64,000 bases of DNA from Streptomyces xanthochromogenes (lineage in GTDB: Bacteria > Actinomycetota > Actinomycetes > Streptomycetales > Streptomycetaceae): NCBI RefSeq assembly GCF_014650455.1, contig NZ_BMUZ01000005.1, positions 310,001 to 374,000 on the forward strand, written 5' to 3'. Below, piece by piece: positions 52,747-62,166 of this stretch; the first letter of the stretch is position 1, and every line of letters begins with the position of its first letter. Under the pieces are notes generated by a model, which saw only the letters and a list, made by a program, of their open reading frames with translations, was not told the DNA's origin and made no database searches. The position numbers were made by a program, and so were the translations under genes.

Positions 52747-54108
52747 ATGACCGGTTACGGAGGGCAGCGTCCCCGGGGCTCCACCCGGCCCCGCCGCTCG
52801 ATCAGTTCGATCAGCACGACGGCCACCGTGTTCGCCGCGTGTTCGGCGGTCGGAGCGAGCCTGTTGACCGGCTGCGGGGTCCTGCCCGGCGTCGCGGGGG
52901 GCTCCAGGGAGCCCATCACCGTCATGACCTGGGCGCCCGACGGCACCTCCGCCACCAATGCCCCCGGCATGCCCGCCATGGCGAAGGCGTTCGCCCGCTG
53001 GGTCAACGCCAACGGCGGCATCGACGGCCATGAGCTCAACGTCTCGACCTGCAACGAGCACAACACCCCGGCCGGCGCCTCGGACTGCGCGCGGCGGGCC
53101 GTGAAGGAGAAGGCGGTCGCCGTCGTCGGCTCCTACAGCCAGTACGGCAGCGCCTTCCTGCCCCCGCTCGAAGTGGCCGGCATCCCCTACCTCGGCGGAT
53201 ACGGCATATCCGACCAGGAGTTCACCAGCGCCCTGTCCTACCCGGTCAACGGCGGCCAGGCCGCCCTGATCGCGGGCAGCGGCCGCCAGCTGGCCCAGGA
53301 CTGCGAACAGGTCTCCCTGGTACGGCCCGACACCATCGCCGGCGATGTGCTGCCGACGGTCCTGGACGCCGGGCTGCTCGCCGCGCACCGCGAGCCCGTC
53401 GCCGACATCCGTACGACCGAGGACGCCGGCGACTACACCGCCGAGGCCCGGCGGGCGCTCGCCGGGGCGGGGGCGGATCCCGCGCTCGTGGGCCGGATCG
53501 GGCGCAAGGCCGCGGCGCAGAAGGCCGGCAAGGGCTGTGTGACGGCCGTGCTCGGCGACCGCACCGAGACGTTCTTCGATTCCTTCCGGCGGGTCGAGAG
53601 CGACGAGCAGAAGGTGCGGGTCGCCTCCGTGATCGGCTCGATCGGCCAGCCGCTGATCGACCGCACCGGCGGCAAGGACGGCCCCTTCGAGGGGGCGTAC
53701 GTCACCGGCTGGTACCCGGAGAGCGACGACCCGCGCTGGGACCCGATGAAGAAGGTCATCCGCGAGCAGGCCTTCGGGGACAACGACATCGACGCGGCCG
53801 ACGCGACCGTCCAGACCACCTGGATCGCGTACACGGTCCTGAAGAAGCTCGTCGAGTCGCTGGGGCAGGACTCCGTCCGCGCGGTGGACGTGGTGCGCAC
53901 CCTCAACAAGGGCGTGATCGTCGACACCGGCGGGCTCACGCCCGATCTGCGCTGGCGGTTCGAGGACATGCTGGCGGCACCGGACTTCCCGCGCATCGTG
54001 AACCGCCAGGTCACCTTCCAGGTGGTGCGCGAGGGCCGCCTCGTCTCCCTCAAGAAGGGCTTCACGGACGTCGGTTCGACCCTGGAGACGTCCGCGGCCA
54101 ACGGCTGA
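52747..54108 (+). CDS. ABC-type substrate-binding lipoprotein (branched-chain amino acid type), orphan
   Basis: 453 residues. Signal peptide with lipobox LLTGC (about 40-44), then a type I periplasmic-binding fold (ITVMTWAPDGTSATNAPGMPAMAKAFARWVNANGGIDGHEL; FEGAYVTGWYP; VQTTWIAYTVLKKLVES). No permease or ATPase is adjacent, so it is an orphan receptor or works with a distant system. ATG 52747. Confidence 0.9.
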   Translation: MTGYGGQRPRGSTRPRRSISSISTTATVFAACSAVGASLLTGCGVLPGVAGGSREPITVMTWAPDGTSATNAPGMPAMAKAFARWVNANGGIDGHELNVSTCNEHNTPAGASDCARRAVKEKAVAVVGSYSQYGSAFLPPLEVAGIPYLGGYGISDQEFTSALSYPVNGGQAALIAGSGRQLAQDCEQVSLVRPDTIAGDVLPTVLDAGLLAAHREPVADIRTTEDAGDYTAEARRALAGAGADPALVGRIGRKAAAQKAGKGCVTAVLGDRTETFFDSFRRVESDEQKVRVASVIGSIGQPLIDRTGGKDGPFEGAYVTGWYPESDDPRWDPMKKVIREQAFGDNDIDAADATVQTTWIAYTVLKKLVESLGQDSVRAVDVVRTLNKGVIVDTGGLTPDLRWRFEDMLAAPDFPRIVNRQVTFQVVREGRLVSLKKGFTDVGSTLETSAANG

Positions 54109-54174
54109 CCCCGGGGCTCCTCAGAGTGGCCCGCCCCTCGAAACCGGGTGCCCGCTCGGAGCCCGGGCGGCCGC

Positions 54175-55671
54175 TCAGAGCTGGGTGGCTGCCCGCCTGG
54201 TCAGGCCGTACTTCGTCGCGATCGCGTTCCACAGGCCCGACGCCTCCTGCTTGGACTTGGTCGCATCGCCGCTGGCCCTGTCCCCCGCGCCCGCGTCCTT
54301 GGTGCGCTTGGCGTGCCCGTCCTTGCAGTTCTTGCCCTTGTCCCCGGCCAGCGCGTCCGACCAGGCCGCGTAGTGGTTGTCGGCCGATGCCGAGGACTGC
54401 CAGGCCTTGGTGAGGGCGCCGGCGAGCCGGTCGTGGTCGGGCAGCTTGTCGATGCTGAGGCCGCCGAGCCGGGTCACCAGGTCCGCGCGCTGCTTGGCGG
54501 CGCCGCGCAGGGACGCGGAGGCCTGGTCGAGCTTGTCGCAGCGGCGTATGTCGGCGACCGCGCCGATCACCGTGTCCCGGCTGCTGCCGCTGTCGGCGAG
54601 CAGCTTGTCGAGCGCGTCGGCCTGCGCCTTGGCGGGGTCCGCCTCGGCGTCCTTCTTGCCACCGCCGTCGGCGGCGGGCGAGCTGGCGGCCGCGGGCTGC
54701 TTGTCGTCCTTCTTGTCGTCACCGCCGCCGCTGAGCAGCGCCCCCGCGCCGAGCCCGATCGCCGCGCAGCCCACCACCACGGCCGCGATGAGCCCGACCG
54801 GCGACTTGCGCCGCCGCGGCTCCGGCTCGTACCCGGACTGCTGCGCGGGCGGCTCCTGATGGGGCGGCGGCGCCTGGAACTGCCCGGCCCGGCCCTGGCC
54901 CGCCTGTGTCTGCTGGTACGGCTGCTGCGGGGACCGGTTCAGCGGTACGGACGGCTGGAAGCGGGGCAACTGCGCGCTGCCGGTGCCCTGTTGGGGCCCG
55001 CCGTCGGCGCGGAAGAGGCTGTCGAACTCGGCGGGCGGCGGACGGTCCCCCGGCGCTCCCGGGCGTATCCCGTACGGGGAATCCTGCGGGGCCGGCGGCA
55101 CCGGCGGCAGCACCTGGGTGGGGTCGGCGTTCTGACCGGCGCCCTGGGCGCCGAAGCGGCCCGGCTCCCCGGCGTGCTCGGGCGGCAGCGCGCCCGGGCC
55201 GCCCGGCACGGGCGCGATGTACTGGGTGGCCTCGCTGCCGGAGCTCCCGGCGCCGCCCGGCACCGGGGCGATGTACTGCGTGGCCTCGCTGCCGAAACCC
55301 CCGGTACCGCCCGGCACCGGGGCGATGTACTGGGTCGCGTCGGAGTCCCCGTTCCCGGGCGGCACCGGGGCGAGGTACTGGGTGGCCTCGCTGCCCGAGT
55401 GGCCCGGCGCGGGCGCGATGTACTGGGTCGCCTCCGCGTCCCGGCCGTCGCTCTCGGGCGGCAGCGGCTGCCCGAAGGTGGCCGGACCCTGCGGCGGCGC
55501 GGTGTGGCCCTGCGGGCCCCAGGGCTGCCCCCAGGGCTGGGCTCCGGCGGGGGTCGGCTGCGGCTCCCCGGCGCGGGGGCCGCTTCCTTCGGCGGGCAGC
55601 ACGACGCCCTCGTGCGCGGGCCGTACAGCCGGAAGCTGCGGCTCGTCACCCTGTCGGCTCTGCTGCGTCAC
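54175..55671 (-). CDS. membrane-anchored protein with repeated EATQYIAP motifs
   Basis: 498 residues. A cytoplasmic N-terminal half rich in Pro/Gln/Gly carries five EATQYIAPVP-like repeats (about residues 80-155) and an NADPTQVLPPVP variant. One transmembrane helix (VGLIAAVVVGCAAIGLGAGALLSGG) leads to an extracellular charged domain of about 190 residues. The regularly spaced TQ-containing repeats look like phosphorylation or FHA docking sites for Ser/Thr kinases, which is a pattern-based guess. Function unknown. Confidence 0.85.
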   Translation of the reverse strand: MTQQSRQGDEPQLPAVRPAHEGVVLPAEGSGPRAGEPQPTPAGAQPWGQPWGPQGHTAPPQGPATFGQPLPPESDGRDAEATQYIAPAPGHSGSEATQYLAPVPPGNGDSDATQYIAPVPGGTGGFGSEATQYIAPVPGGAGSSGSEATQYIAPVPGGPGALPPEHAGEPGRFGAQGAGQNADPTQVLPPVPPAPQDSPYGIRPGAPGDRPPPAEFDSLFRADGGPQQGTGSAQLPRFQPSVPLNRSPQQPYQQTQAGQGRAGQFQAPPPHQEPPAQQSGYEPEPRRRKSPVGLIAAVVVGCAAIGLGAGALLSGGGDDKKDDKQPAAASSPAADGGGKKDAEADPAKAQADALDKLLADSGSSRDTVIGAVADIRRCDKLDQASASLRGAAKQRADLVTRLGGLSIDKLPDHDRLAGALTKAWQSSASADNHYAAWSDALAGDKGKNCKDGHAKRTKDAGAGDRASGDATKSKQEASGLWNAIATKYGLTRRAATQL

Positions 55672-55762
55672 CGGAACTCCTGTACGTGGACCTACGGAAT
55701 CGTCGGTTCACGCTACCGGGTCCCCCCACGCCCTTGCCAAGCCCTCCCTCAACCCTCCACGT

Positions 55763-57145
55763 TCAGGCCGCCTGGACCTCCAGGCGCTCCCCGAACTCCC
55801 GGACCGCGGGCTCGTCCCCGTACGGCTCCAGGCGCACCTGGAGGTCCTCCAGGTAGTCCGCGCCCCGGTTGGAGCGCAGGGTGCCCAGGAGTTCCACCGC
55901 GCGGGTGCCCGTCGCGCAGGCCTCCTCGACCTCGCGCTGCTGGACCTGCGCGGAGGCCAGCAGGATGAGTCCGATGGCGCGGCGCCTGGCCCGGGTCTCG
56001 GGGTGCCCCGCCAACGACTCCTCGGCCCGCCTCGCGGCGGCCTCCGACTGGCCCAAGTCCCGGTGGCAGTGGGCGAGTTCGTCCGCGAGGTAGGCGTGGT
56101 CGAAGTGCGCGATCCAGCTGGGGTCATCGCCGGATTCGGGGTCCGCGGCCTCCAGCGCGGTCAGCGCGCGGCCCGCCACCGCCTGGCAGGTCCTGGCGTC
56201 GCCGAGCAGGGCGTGGCCGCGCGCCTCGGCCGCGTAGAACATGGCCTCGGCGCGCGGGGTGACCCGGCCGCGGGCGCCTTCCTGTGCGGCGCGCGCCAGT
56301 TGGGCGATCTCGCGCGGGTTGCCGAGCTGGGCGGCGAGGTGGCTCATGGACGCGGCCAGCACATAGCCGCCGTATCCCCGGTCGTCGGCGGCCTGGGCGA
56401 GCCGCAGGGCCTGGATGTAGTAGCGCTGGGCCAGGCCCGGCTGGCCGGTGTCGACGGCCATGTATCCGGCGAGCTCGGTGAGCCGGGCCACCGCCGCGAA
56501 CAACTGCCGCCCCACGGACTCCCGGTAGGACCCGGCGAGCAGCCCGGACACCACGCTGTTGAGGTAGTGCACGACGACCGGCCGCACATGGCCCGCCCCG
56601 AATTGGTGATCGAGCCGCACCAGCGCGTCCGTCATCGCCTTGACGGCCTCGACGTCGGCGGCGCCGACCCGCTGCCCGGCGTTGCGCGCGACCTGCGCGT
56701 CGGCCCCGGTGATCAGCCAGTCCCGGCTGGGCTCGACGAGGGCGGAGGCCGCCACGGTGGACCCGGAAAGGAAGTCACGGCGGCCCACATCGCTGCGCCA
56801 CAGCTCGCAGACCTGCTCGATCGCGCCGAGCACGGTGGGCGAGAACTGCAGGCCCACGCCCGACGCCAGGTTCTTGCCGTTGGCCATGCCGATCTCGTCG
56901 ATCGTGACCGTGCGGCCCAGTTTTCGGCCAAGGGCCTCGGCGATGATGCCGGGCGCCCGCCCCCGCGGCTGCTGACCGCGCAGCCAGCGTGCGACGGACG
57001 TCTTGTCATAGCGGAGGTCGAGGCCCCGCTCCGCGCCGACCATGTTCACTCGACGGGCGAGCCCGGCGTTGGAACACCCGGCTTCCTGGATGAGCGCCTG
57101 CAGCCTTTCATTGGGCTGGCGGGCGACGAGAGGCCTGGCTGCCAT
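55763..57145 (-). CDS. NsdA/NsdB-like TPR regulatory protein with helix-turn-helix
   Basis: 460 residues. An N-terminal XRE-like HTH (QALIQEAGCSNAGLARRVNMVG...YDKTSVARWLRGQQPRGRAPGIIAEALGRKLGR) followed by TPR-like helical repeats (about 140-430). This architecture matches Streptomyces Nsd-type regulators that repress antibiotic production and sporulation; assignment to a specific member is not possible here. It is divergent from the primase-like gene across a 259-bp gap. Confidence 0.85.
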   Translation of the reverse strand: MAARPLVARQPNERLQALIQEAGCSNAGLARRVNMVGAERGLDLRYDKTSVARWLRGQQPRGRAPGIIAEALGRKLGRTVTIDEIGMANGKNLASGVGLQFSPTVLGAIEQVCELWRSDVGRRDFLSGSTVAASALVEPSRDWLITGADAQVARNAGQRVGAADVEAVKAMTDALVRLDHQFGAGHVRPVVVHYLNSVVSGLLAGSYRESVGRQLFAAVARLTELAGYMAVDTGQPGLAQRYYIQALRLAQAADDRGYGGYVLAASMSHLAAQLGNPREIAQLARAAQEGARGRVTPRAEAMFYAAEARGHALLGDARTCQAVAGRALTALEAADPESGDDPSWIAHFDHAYLADELAHCHRDLGQSEAAARRAEESLAGHPETRARRRAIGLILLASAQVQQREVEEACATGTRAVELLGTLRSNRGADYLEDLQVRLEPYGDEPAVREFGERLEVQAA

Positions 57146-57404
57146 GTGAACCCCCTGGAGCGGCAGTGATCAGCACCCTGATCATTGCCCTGCGAATATG
57201 CAGAGAAACGAGCTTTATCCGGAATATGGCGGCATTGCCAGCATTCCTGTGTGCTTCCCCCGCATATGGCTACCCTGCCTCCGTGGCACAGCCGCACGCG
57301 CGCCCCCGCCCATGCACCCATGCGCCCCATATGCAGGACCGATACCGCTGATCCCGCGGACGCCACGCCCGTAACCGTCGGTGGTGGGCACAGTTGAGTC
57401 CGTC
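57146..57404. other. divergent promoter region of the NsdA-like gene
   Basis: Locally AT-richer than the surroundings (for example AGAAACGAGCTTTATCC near 57203). It contains an 8-bp inverted repeat GCATATGG (57262-57269) / CCATATGC (57327-57334) with a 57-bp spacer. No gene seen. Confidence 0.5.
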
Positions 57405-58094
57405 GTGGAAGAAACCATCACAGGCACGGGCACGGACACGGAATCCGCACAGATCCCCAAGCAGCGCGGCGAACAACTCCTGGACAGCGCCGTCCGGTAC
57501 GCGGAGGAGCGGCACTGGGACGTCTTCCCGGGCACGTCCCTGGAGGCCGACGAGGGGGTCGAGCGCTGCTCGTGCGGTGACACGGCGTGTCCGAAACCGG
57601 GTGCGCACCCCGCCCGGCCGGACTGGGCGACCCAGGCCACCGGCAGTGCGGTCGCGGCCCGCCGGCTGTGGTCCAAGAGCCCCCGGGCCTCGATCCTGCT
57701 TCCCACCGGGCGCACCTTCGACGCCATCGACGTACCCGAGTCGGCCGGATTCCTCGCGCTGGCCCGCATGGAGCGGATGGAGCTCACGCTCGGCCCGGTC
57801 ACCTGCACCCCCGACCGCCGGATGCTGTTCTTCGTGCTGCCGGGCGCGGGCGCCAAAGTCCCGGACCTGGTCCGGAAGTTGGGGTGGGTGCCCGCCTCGG
57901 TGGACCTGATCACCCGCGGCGAGGGCGACTACGTCGCCGCCCCGCCGACCCGGATCGGCGGCTCGGGCGCGGTGCAGTGGGCGCGCCGCCCCACCCCCGC
58001 CAACCGCTGGCTGCCCGACGCGGAGGAACTGATCAGCCCCCTCGCCTACGCCTGCGGCCGCGAGGCAGCCGATGCCAGGGCACGCCGCCCCTAG
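57405..58094 (+). CDS. primase/polymerase-like (Prim-Pol N-terminal) protein
   Basis: 229 residues from GTG 57405; GTG 57381 would add eight. The prim-pol AEP-type fold is suggested by AVRYAEERHWDVFPGTSLEADEG, ERCSCGDTACPKPGAHPARPDWATQAT and LPTGRTFDAIDVPESAGFLALARMERM. Only the N-terminal domain is present and the metal-binding acidic pair is not obvious, so it may not be catalytic. Common and conserved in Streptomyces; role unclear. Confidence 0.85.
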   Translation: MEETITGTGTDTESAQIPKQRGEQLLDSAVRYAEERHWDVFPGTSLEADEGVERCSCGDTACPKPGAHPARPDWATQATGSAVAARRLWSKSPRASILLPTGRTFDAIDVPESAGFLALARMERMELTLGPVTCTPDRRMLFFVLPGAGAKVPDLVRKLGWVPASVDLITRGEGDYVAAPPTRIGGSGAVQWARRPTPANRWLPDAEELISPLAYACGREAADARARRP

Positions 58095-58160
58095 GGGTCT
58101 GCCTCCTTCGACTCCTATGGTGTCCGGGTAGGCACCATCACGGGGATGAGAGGCACGGCC

Positions 58161-58985
58161 ATGCCGGACCAGGCATTCGAAGGAACCGCGGACACGGCGG
58201 GCGGAGCGCGTACGGCGCCGCCCGCCGTCCGCGTACAGGGGCTGTGGAAGCGGTTCGGCGAGCAGATCGCCGTCGCGGGGATCGATCTGGAGCTGCCCGC
58301 GGGCAAGTTCATCGGTCTGGTCGGCCCGAACGGGGCGGGCAAGACGACCACCCTGTCCATGGTCACCGGGCTGCTCAGGCCCGACCAGGGCACGGTCGAG
58401 GTGGCCGGGCACGACGTGTGGCGCGACCCCGTCGCGGTGAAGTCCCGCATCGGTGTACTCCCGGAGGGGCTGCGCCTGTTCGAGCGCCTGTCGGGGCGCG
58501 AACTGCTCGGCTACTCGGGCCGGCTGCGGGGACTGCCCGGCGCCGAGGTCGACAAGCGGGCCGCCCAGCTCCTGGACGTACTCGACCTCGCCGGCTCCCA
58601 GCACAAGCTGGTCGTCGACTACTCGACCGGCATGCGCAAGAAGATCGGGCTCGCCGCGGCCCTGCTGCACAATCCCGAAGTCCTGTTCCTGGACGAGCCG
58701 TTCGAAGGTGTCGACCCGGTGTCGGCCCAGACCATTCGCGGCGTCCTGGAGCGCTACACCGCCTCCGGCGCGACCGTGGTCTTCTCCAGCCACGTCATGG
58801 AGCTCGTCGAGTCGCTGTGCGACTGGGTCGCCGTGATGGCCGCGGGCCGCATCCGCGCCCAGGGCACCCTGGCCGAGGTGCGCGGCGGGGCCACCTCACT
58901 GCAGAACGCCTTCCTCGAACTCGTCGGCGCCGGCGGGCGCAGCGCCGGGGACTCCCTGGACTGGCTCGGCGGCGGCACCCGGTGA
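58161..58985 (+). CDS. ABC transporter ATP-binding protein
   Basis: 274 residues. Walker A GLVGPNGAGKTTTLSM, signature region DYSTGMRKKIGLAAALLHNP (a divergent STGMR rather than LSGGQ), Walker B VLFLDEPFEGVD and H-loop VVFSSHVMELVES. ATG 58161 has GAGAGG 7 nt upstream and beats ATG 58146. The stop overlaps the permease start by 4 bp. Confidence 0.94.
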   Translation: MPDQAFEGTADTAGGARTAPPAVRVQGLWKRFGEQIAVAGIDLELPAGKFIGLVGPNGAGKTTTLSMVTGLLRPDQGTVEVAGHDVWRDPVAVKSRIGVLPEGLRLFERLSGRELLGYSGRLRGLPGAEVDKRAAQLLDVLDLAGSQHKLVVDYSTGMRKKIGLAAALLHNPEVLFLDEPFEGVDPVSAQTIRGVLERYTASGATVVFSSHVMELVESLCDWVAVMAAGRIRAQGTLAEVRGGATSLQNAFLELVGAGGRSAGDSLDWLGGGTR

Positions 58986-60610
58986 CCGCGACCTCCCCGA
59001 AGGCCTCCGCGGCTTCCCCGAGCGCCTCCGCCCTGACGCCCGTCTTCGTCCGCCTCAAGCTGTCGCTGCTGCGGAACGGGCTGCGGCAGTCCGGCGGCCG
59101 GCGGGCCGCCTACATCACCTCCGCGGTCCTCGTGCTGCTCTTCGCGGCGCTGCAACTGCTGGGCCTGATCCTGCTGCACGGCACGGAGCACGCGGCCACC
59201 CTGGCCGTGCTCGTCGTGGCGCTGATGGCGGTCGGCTGGACCGTGATGCCGCTGTTCTTCCCCAGCGGCGACGAGACCCTCGACCCGACCCGCCTCGTCA
59301 TGCTGCCGCTGCGGCCGCAGCCGCTGGTCGGCGCGCTGCTCGTGGCCTCCCTCGTGGGCATCGGGCCGCTGTTCACGCTGTGCCTGATCGTCGGCTCGGC
59401 GATCGCCGTGGCCCGGGGGACCGGCGCGGCCCTGACAGCCGTCGCCGCCGTGCCGCTCGCGCTGCTCGTGTGCCTGGCGCTGGCCCGCGCGGTCGCCGCC
59501 GCCAACACCCGTCTGCTGACCTCCCGCAAGGGCCGCGACCTCGCGGTGCTGAGCGGACTGGTCATCGCGGTCGGCATCCAGTTCGTGAACTTCGGCGCCC
59601 AGCGGCTCGGCAGCTCCGGCGGCCTGTCCGCGCTCGACCCGGCCGCGAACGTGGTGCGCTGGCTGCCGCCGGCCTCCGCGATCGGGGCGGTGGCGTCGGT
59701 GGGCGAGGGCGCGTACGGGCGCGCGGCCGTCCAACTCCTGCTCAGCGCAGGGGCGTTGGGGCTGTTGCTGTACGCCTGGCAGCGCTCCCTCGTGAAGCTG
59801 ATGACCACGCCGGACGGATCGACGCTCGCCGCGTCCGACGCCTCCCGCAAGGAATCCACCGGCAAGGGCCTGGCCGCGCTGCTTCCCGAGGGCCGCACCG
59901 GCACGGTGATGCTGCGTACGCTGCGTTACGCCTGGCGGGATCCCAAGACCAAGGCCGCGTGGATCACCTCGCTGGCGATCGGCCTGATCGTGCCGGTCTT
60001 CAACGCCCTCCAGGGCAACGGCACCGTGTACTTCGCCTGTTTTGCCACCGGCATGCTCGGCGTGCAGATGTACAACCAGTTCGGGCAGGACACCTCGGCG
60101 TTCTGGATGGTGCTCCAGACCATCTCCTCGACCCGGGACGCCTATCTGGAGCTGCGCGCCCGGGCGTTGGCGCTGCTGCTCGTGACGCTTCCGTACACGC
60201 TGCTCGTGGCCGCCGTGACGGCCGGGATGCTGGGCGACTGGGCGAAGCTGCCCGAGGTGATCGGGCTCGCGCTTTCGCTGCTCGGCGCGATGCTGGCGAC
60301 GGGCTCGGTGGCGTCGGCGACGCTGGCGTACTCCATCCCGCAGGACAGCCGCAAGAACGTGGCGCCGGGGCAGGGCGGCATCGCGGCCCTGTCGATCTTC
60401 GGCGGGATGGTGTCGGGTGCGGTGCTCTGCGCGCCGATGATCGCCCTGGCGATCTGGCTGCACGTCTCCGGCCACCACGGCAGCCTGTGGCTCCTGTTGC
60501 CGCTGGGGGCGGCGTACGGGGCGCTCCTGTGCTGGGCCGGTCTGAAGGTGGCCGCGCCGCGCACGGCTGCCCGTCTGCCGGAAATCCTGACGGCGGTCAG
60601 CTCGGGCTGA
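58982..60610 (+). CDS. ABC transporter permease (ABC-2-like)
   Basis: 542 residues with 12 or more hydrophobic segments in two halves (AAYITSAVLVLLFAALQLLGLILL; ALLVASLVGIGPLFTLCLIVGSAIAVA; AWITSLAIGLIVPVFNALQG; IAALSIFGGMVSGAVLCAPMIALAIWL). GTG 58982 overlaps the ATPase stop, so the longer frame from 57587 is a shadow. Together they form an exporter of unknown substrate. Confidence 0.92.
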   Translation: MTATSPKASAASPSASALTPVFVRLKLSLLRNGLRQSGGRRAAYITSAVLVLLFAALQLLGLILLHGTEHAATLAVLVVALMAVGWTVMPLFFPSGDETLDPTRLVMLPLRPQPLVGALLVASLVGIGPLFTLCLIVGSAIAVARGTGAALTAVAAVPLALLVCLALARAVAAANTRLLTSRKGRDLAVLSGLVIAVGIQFVNFGAQRLGSSGGLSALDPAANVVRWLPPASAIGAVASVGEGAYGRAAVQLLLSAGALGLLLYAWQRSLVKLMTTPDGSTLAASDASRKESTGKGLAALLPEGRTGTVMLRTLRYAWRDPKTKAAWITSLAIGLIVPVFNALQGNGTVYFACFATGMLGVQMYNQFGQDTSAFWMVLQTISSTRDAYLELRARALALLLVTLPYTLLVAAVTAGMLGDWAKLPEVIGLALSLLGAMLATGSVASATLAYSIPQDSRKNVAPGQGGIAALSIFGGMVSGAVLCAPMIALAIWLHVSGHHGSLWLLLPLGAAYGALLCWAGLKVAAPRTAARLPEILTAVSSG

Positions 60611-60659
60611 CCCCGGCCCCCCGGGGGCTCGCCCGGTTCGGCGGTGACGCCCGGACTCT

Positions 60660-60708
60660 CCGTCGCCCCCGTCCCGGGACGGGCCGAGGACACCGGTGCG
60701 GGCGACGG
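60660..60708. terminator. hairpin between convergent permease and hydrolase
   Basis: CCGTCGCCC (60660-60668) pairs with GGGCGACGG (60700-60708). An inner perfect palindrome, CCCGTCCCGGGACGGG, lies within. Confidence 0.6.
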
Positions 60709-60710
60709 GG

Positions 60711-61574
60711 TCAGGGGGTGAGCACCCCGTCGAGGAACGGCTCGATCGCGGTGCGCCAGCCCTCGGGCTGGTCGTAGTGGACGAGGTGCCCGGCGTCGGC
60801 CACCTCCGCGTACTGGCCGCGCGGCAGCACCCGGACCATCTCCTGGGCCTCCGCGCGGCCGAGCTCGCCGTCCAGACCCCGCACCACGAGCGCGGGGCAC
60901 TCGACCAGGGCGAGTTCCTCCCAGTGCGCGTCGTACACCCAGGTCTCGCGGGAGGTCAGCATCTGGCGGCGGGAGAACACCGGCCGCCAGCCGTCGGCCC
61001 GCTCGGCCATGACCTCGGCGAAGAACTCGCCCCGGGCAGGGCTGGGCCGCTCGACCCAGGGGTCGTCCTCGCCGAACCACTTGCGCACGTCGGCGAGCGT
61101 GGCGAAGGGCAGCGGCCAGGACTTGAACCAGTCCTGCCACTCCCGCTGGGAGGCCGCGCCGAGCGGGGAGGCCCGCATGTCGCAGATGACGAGTGCGCGG
61201 ACCAGGTCGGGCCGCTTCGCGGCGAGCTGCCAGGCGGTGAGCGCGCCCATGGAGTGGCCGATGAGGGTGACCGGGGCCAGGCCCAACTGCTCGACGGCCG
61301 CCTCCGCGTCCGCCACGTAGACCTCGCGGGTGAAGGGGCCGTCGGCCGGCTTGTCGCTGCGGCCGTGGCCGCGCTGGTCCAGGGCGACCGCCCGGTGCTT
61401 CTCGGTGAGCCAGCGGGCGGTGGAGGCCCAGTGCGAGGCCCGGCCCATCAGCCCGTGCAGCAGTAGGACCCCCGGAGCCGGTTCGACTTCCGTGCGGGCC
61501 TTGGGCTGCTCCGCGAACTCCCAGGCGGCGAGACGAGTCCCGCCGGTCCCCGTCACATCGATGCGTCGCACCAT
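60711..61574 (-). CDS. alpha/beta hydrolase
   Basis: 287 residues. GVLLLHGLMGRASHW (oxyanion hole), LIGHSMGALTAWQLA (nucleophile Ser in GHSMG), a late catalytic His in ADAGHLVHYDQPEG and an Asp in VVRGLDGELGR. ATG 61574 is preferred; the ORF extends further upstream without similarity. A near-perfect LexA box lies 51 bp upstream, so it may be induced by DNA damage. Substrate unknown. Confidence 0.92.
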   Translation of the reverse strand: MVRRIDVTGTGGTRLAAWEFAEQPKARTEVEPAPGVLLLHGLMGRASHWASTARWLTEKHRAVALDQRGHGRSDKPADGPFTREVYVADAEAAVEQLGLAPVTLIGHSMGALTAWQLAAKRPDLVRALVICDMRASPLGAASQREWQDWFKSWPLPFATLADVRKWFGEDDPWVERPSPARGEFFAEVMAERADGWRPVFSRRQMLTSRETWVYDAHWEELALVECPALVVRGLDGELGRAEAQEMVRVLPRGQYAEVADAGHLVHYDQPEGWRTAIEPFLDGVLTP

Positions 61575-61624
61575 GCGCCCTGGCACCCCCTTCAGCCCCC
61601 GAGTGGTCAGTTCACGGCAGAGTA

Positions 61625-61640
61625 TCGAACCCCTATTCGA
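61625..61640. promoter_or_regulatory. LexA (SOS) box candidate
   Basis: TCGAACCCCTATTCGA matches the actinobacterial SOS consensus TCGAAC-N4-GTTCGA at 11 of 12 fixed positions. It lies 51 bp upstream of the alpha/beta hydrolase ATG. Confidence 0.55.
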
Positions 61641-61806
61641 AAACTCACGTCTCTCGCGCAACACCCCTCGTTCGAGTGACCACGCTCAAGGATTGACGGA
61701 ACGTGCCGAGGGGAGATCTCCTCCGGGAGGCGGGCCGCTCGGGGATGAGGGTCCGCGGGGGTCGACCCTGGGAGCTCGGGGCTCCGGGTCGACACCGGGG
61801 AGGACA

Positions 61807-61834
61807 GGCCCCGGCGCCGCGAGGCGCCGGGGCC
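61807..61834. terminator. perfect 12-bp GC hairpin with GCGA loop
   Basis: GGCCCCGGCGCC, loop GCGA, then its exact complement. It is very stable and has no T tract. It may end transcripts in this gap, for example those read from the minus strand downstream of desR, or it may be an RNA structure. Confidence 0.55.
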
Positions 61835-62166
61835 CTGGTCTTCCCGAAGCTCTTGCCGAGACTCTTGCCCAAAGGGCGAGCCGGGCATGAAGGCCCAGGC
61901 AGGCCGGGGTGCCGATGATGGTGCGAGTGGTTCGAACGGCATCATGCTGCCGCCCCCTCCCGTGCCGCACGCCTCTGCGGTCATATGCCTCAAGCCACAG
62001 CCTCGCACGCGATCCGCCCGGCCGCTGCTATTCCACCCGGAAACCGGCCTTCCCCGCAAGCTTCCCGCACCCTTCACGAAGTGCGCCCAACTGCCTTACG
62101 GGGGAAGGGCGATGACGTTCCGTCACCGCCCTTCCCATCCCCGCTCCCGGCCCTGCGCCGGCCTGC

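Larger units (their letters stand above)
61575..62166. other. 592-bp intergenic region without a convincing gene
   Basis: The ORFs reading through here (61607-62077 minus, 61887-62402 plus) have low-complexity Pro/Arg composition and no ribosome-binding site. The region holds a LexA-like box (61625-61640), a perfect 12-bp hairpin (61807-61834) and AT-richer stretches near 61630-61690 that look like promoter sequence. Confidence 0.6.

Noticed and set aside
58754..60478. 574-residue ORF antisense to the ABC permease
   Set aside because: His/Arg/Gln-rich shadow; the permease has proper membrane segments.
61607..62077. 156-residue minus-strand ORF in the gap before desR
   Set aside because: No ribosome-binding site, Pro/Arg/Ser low complexity, covers the perfect hairpin and LexA box.
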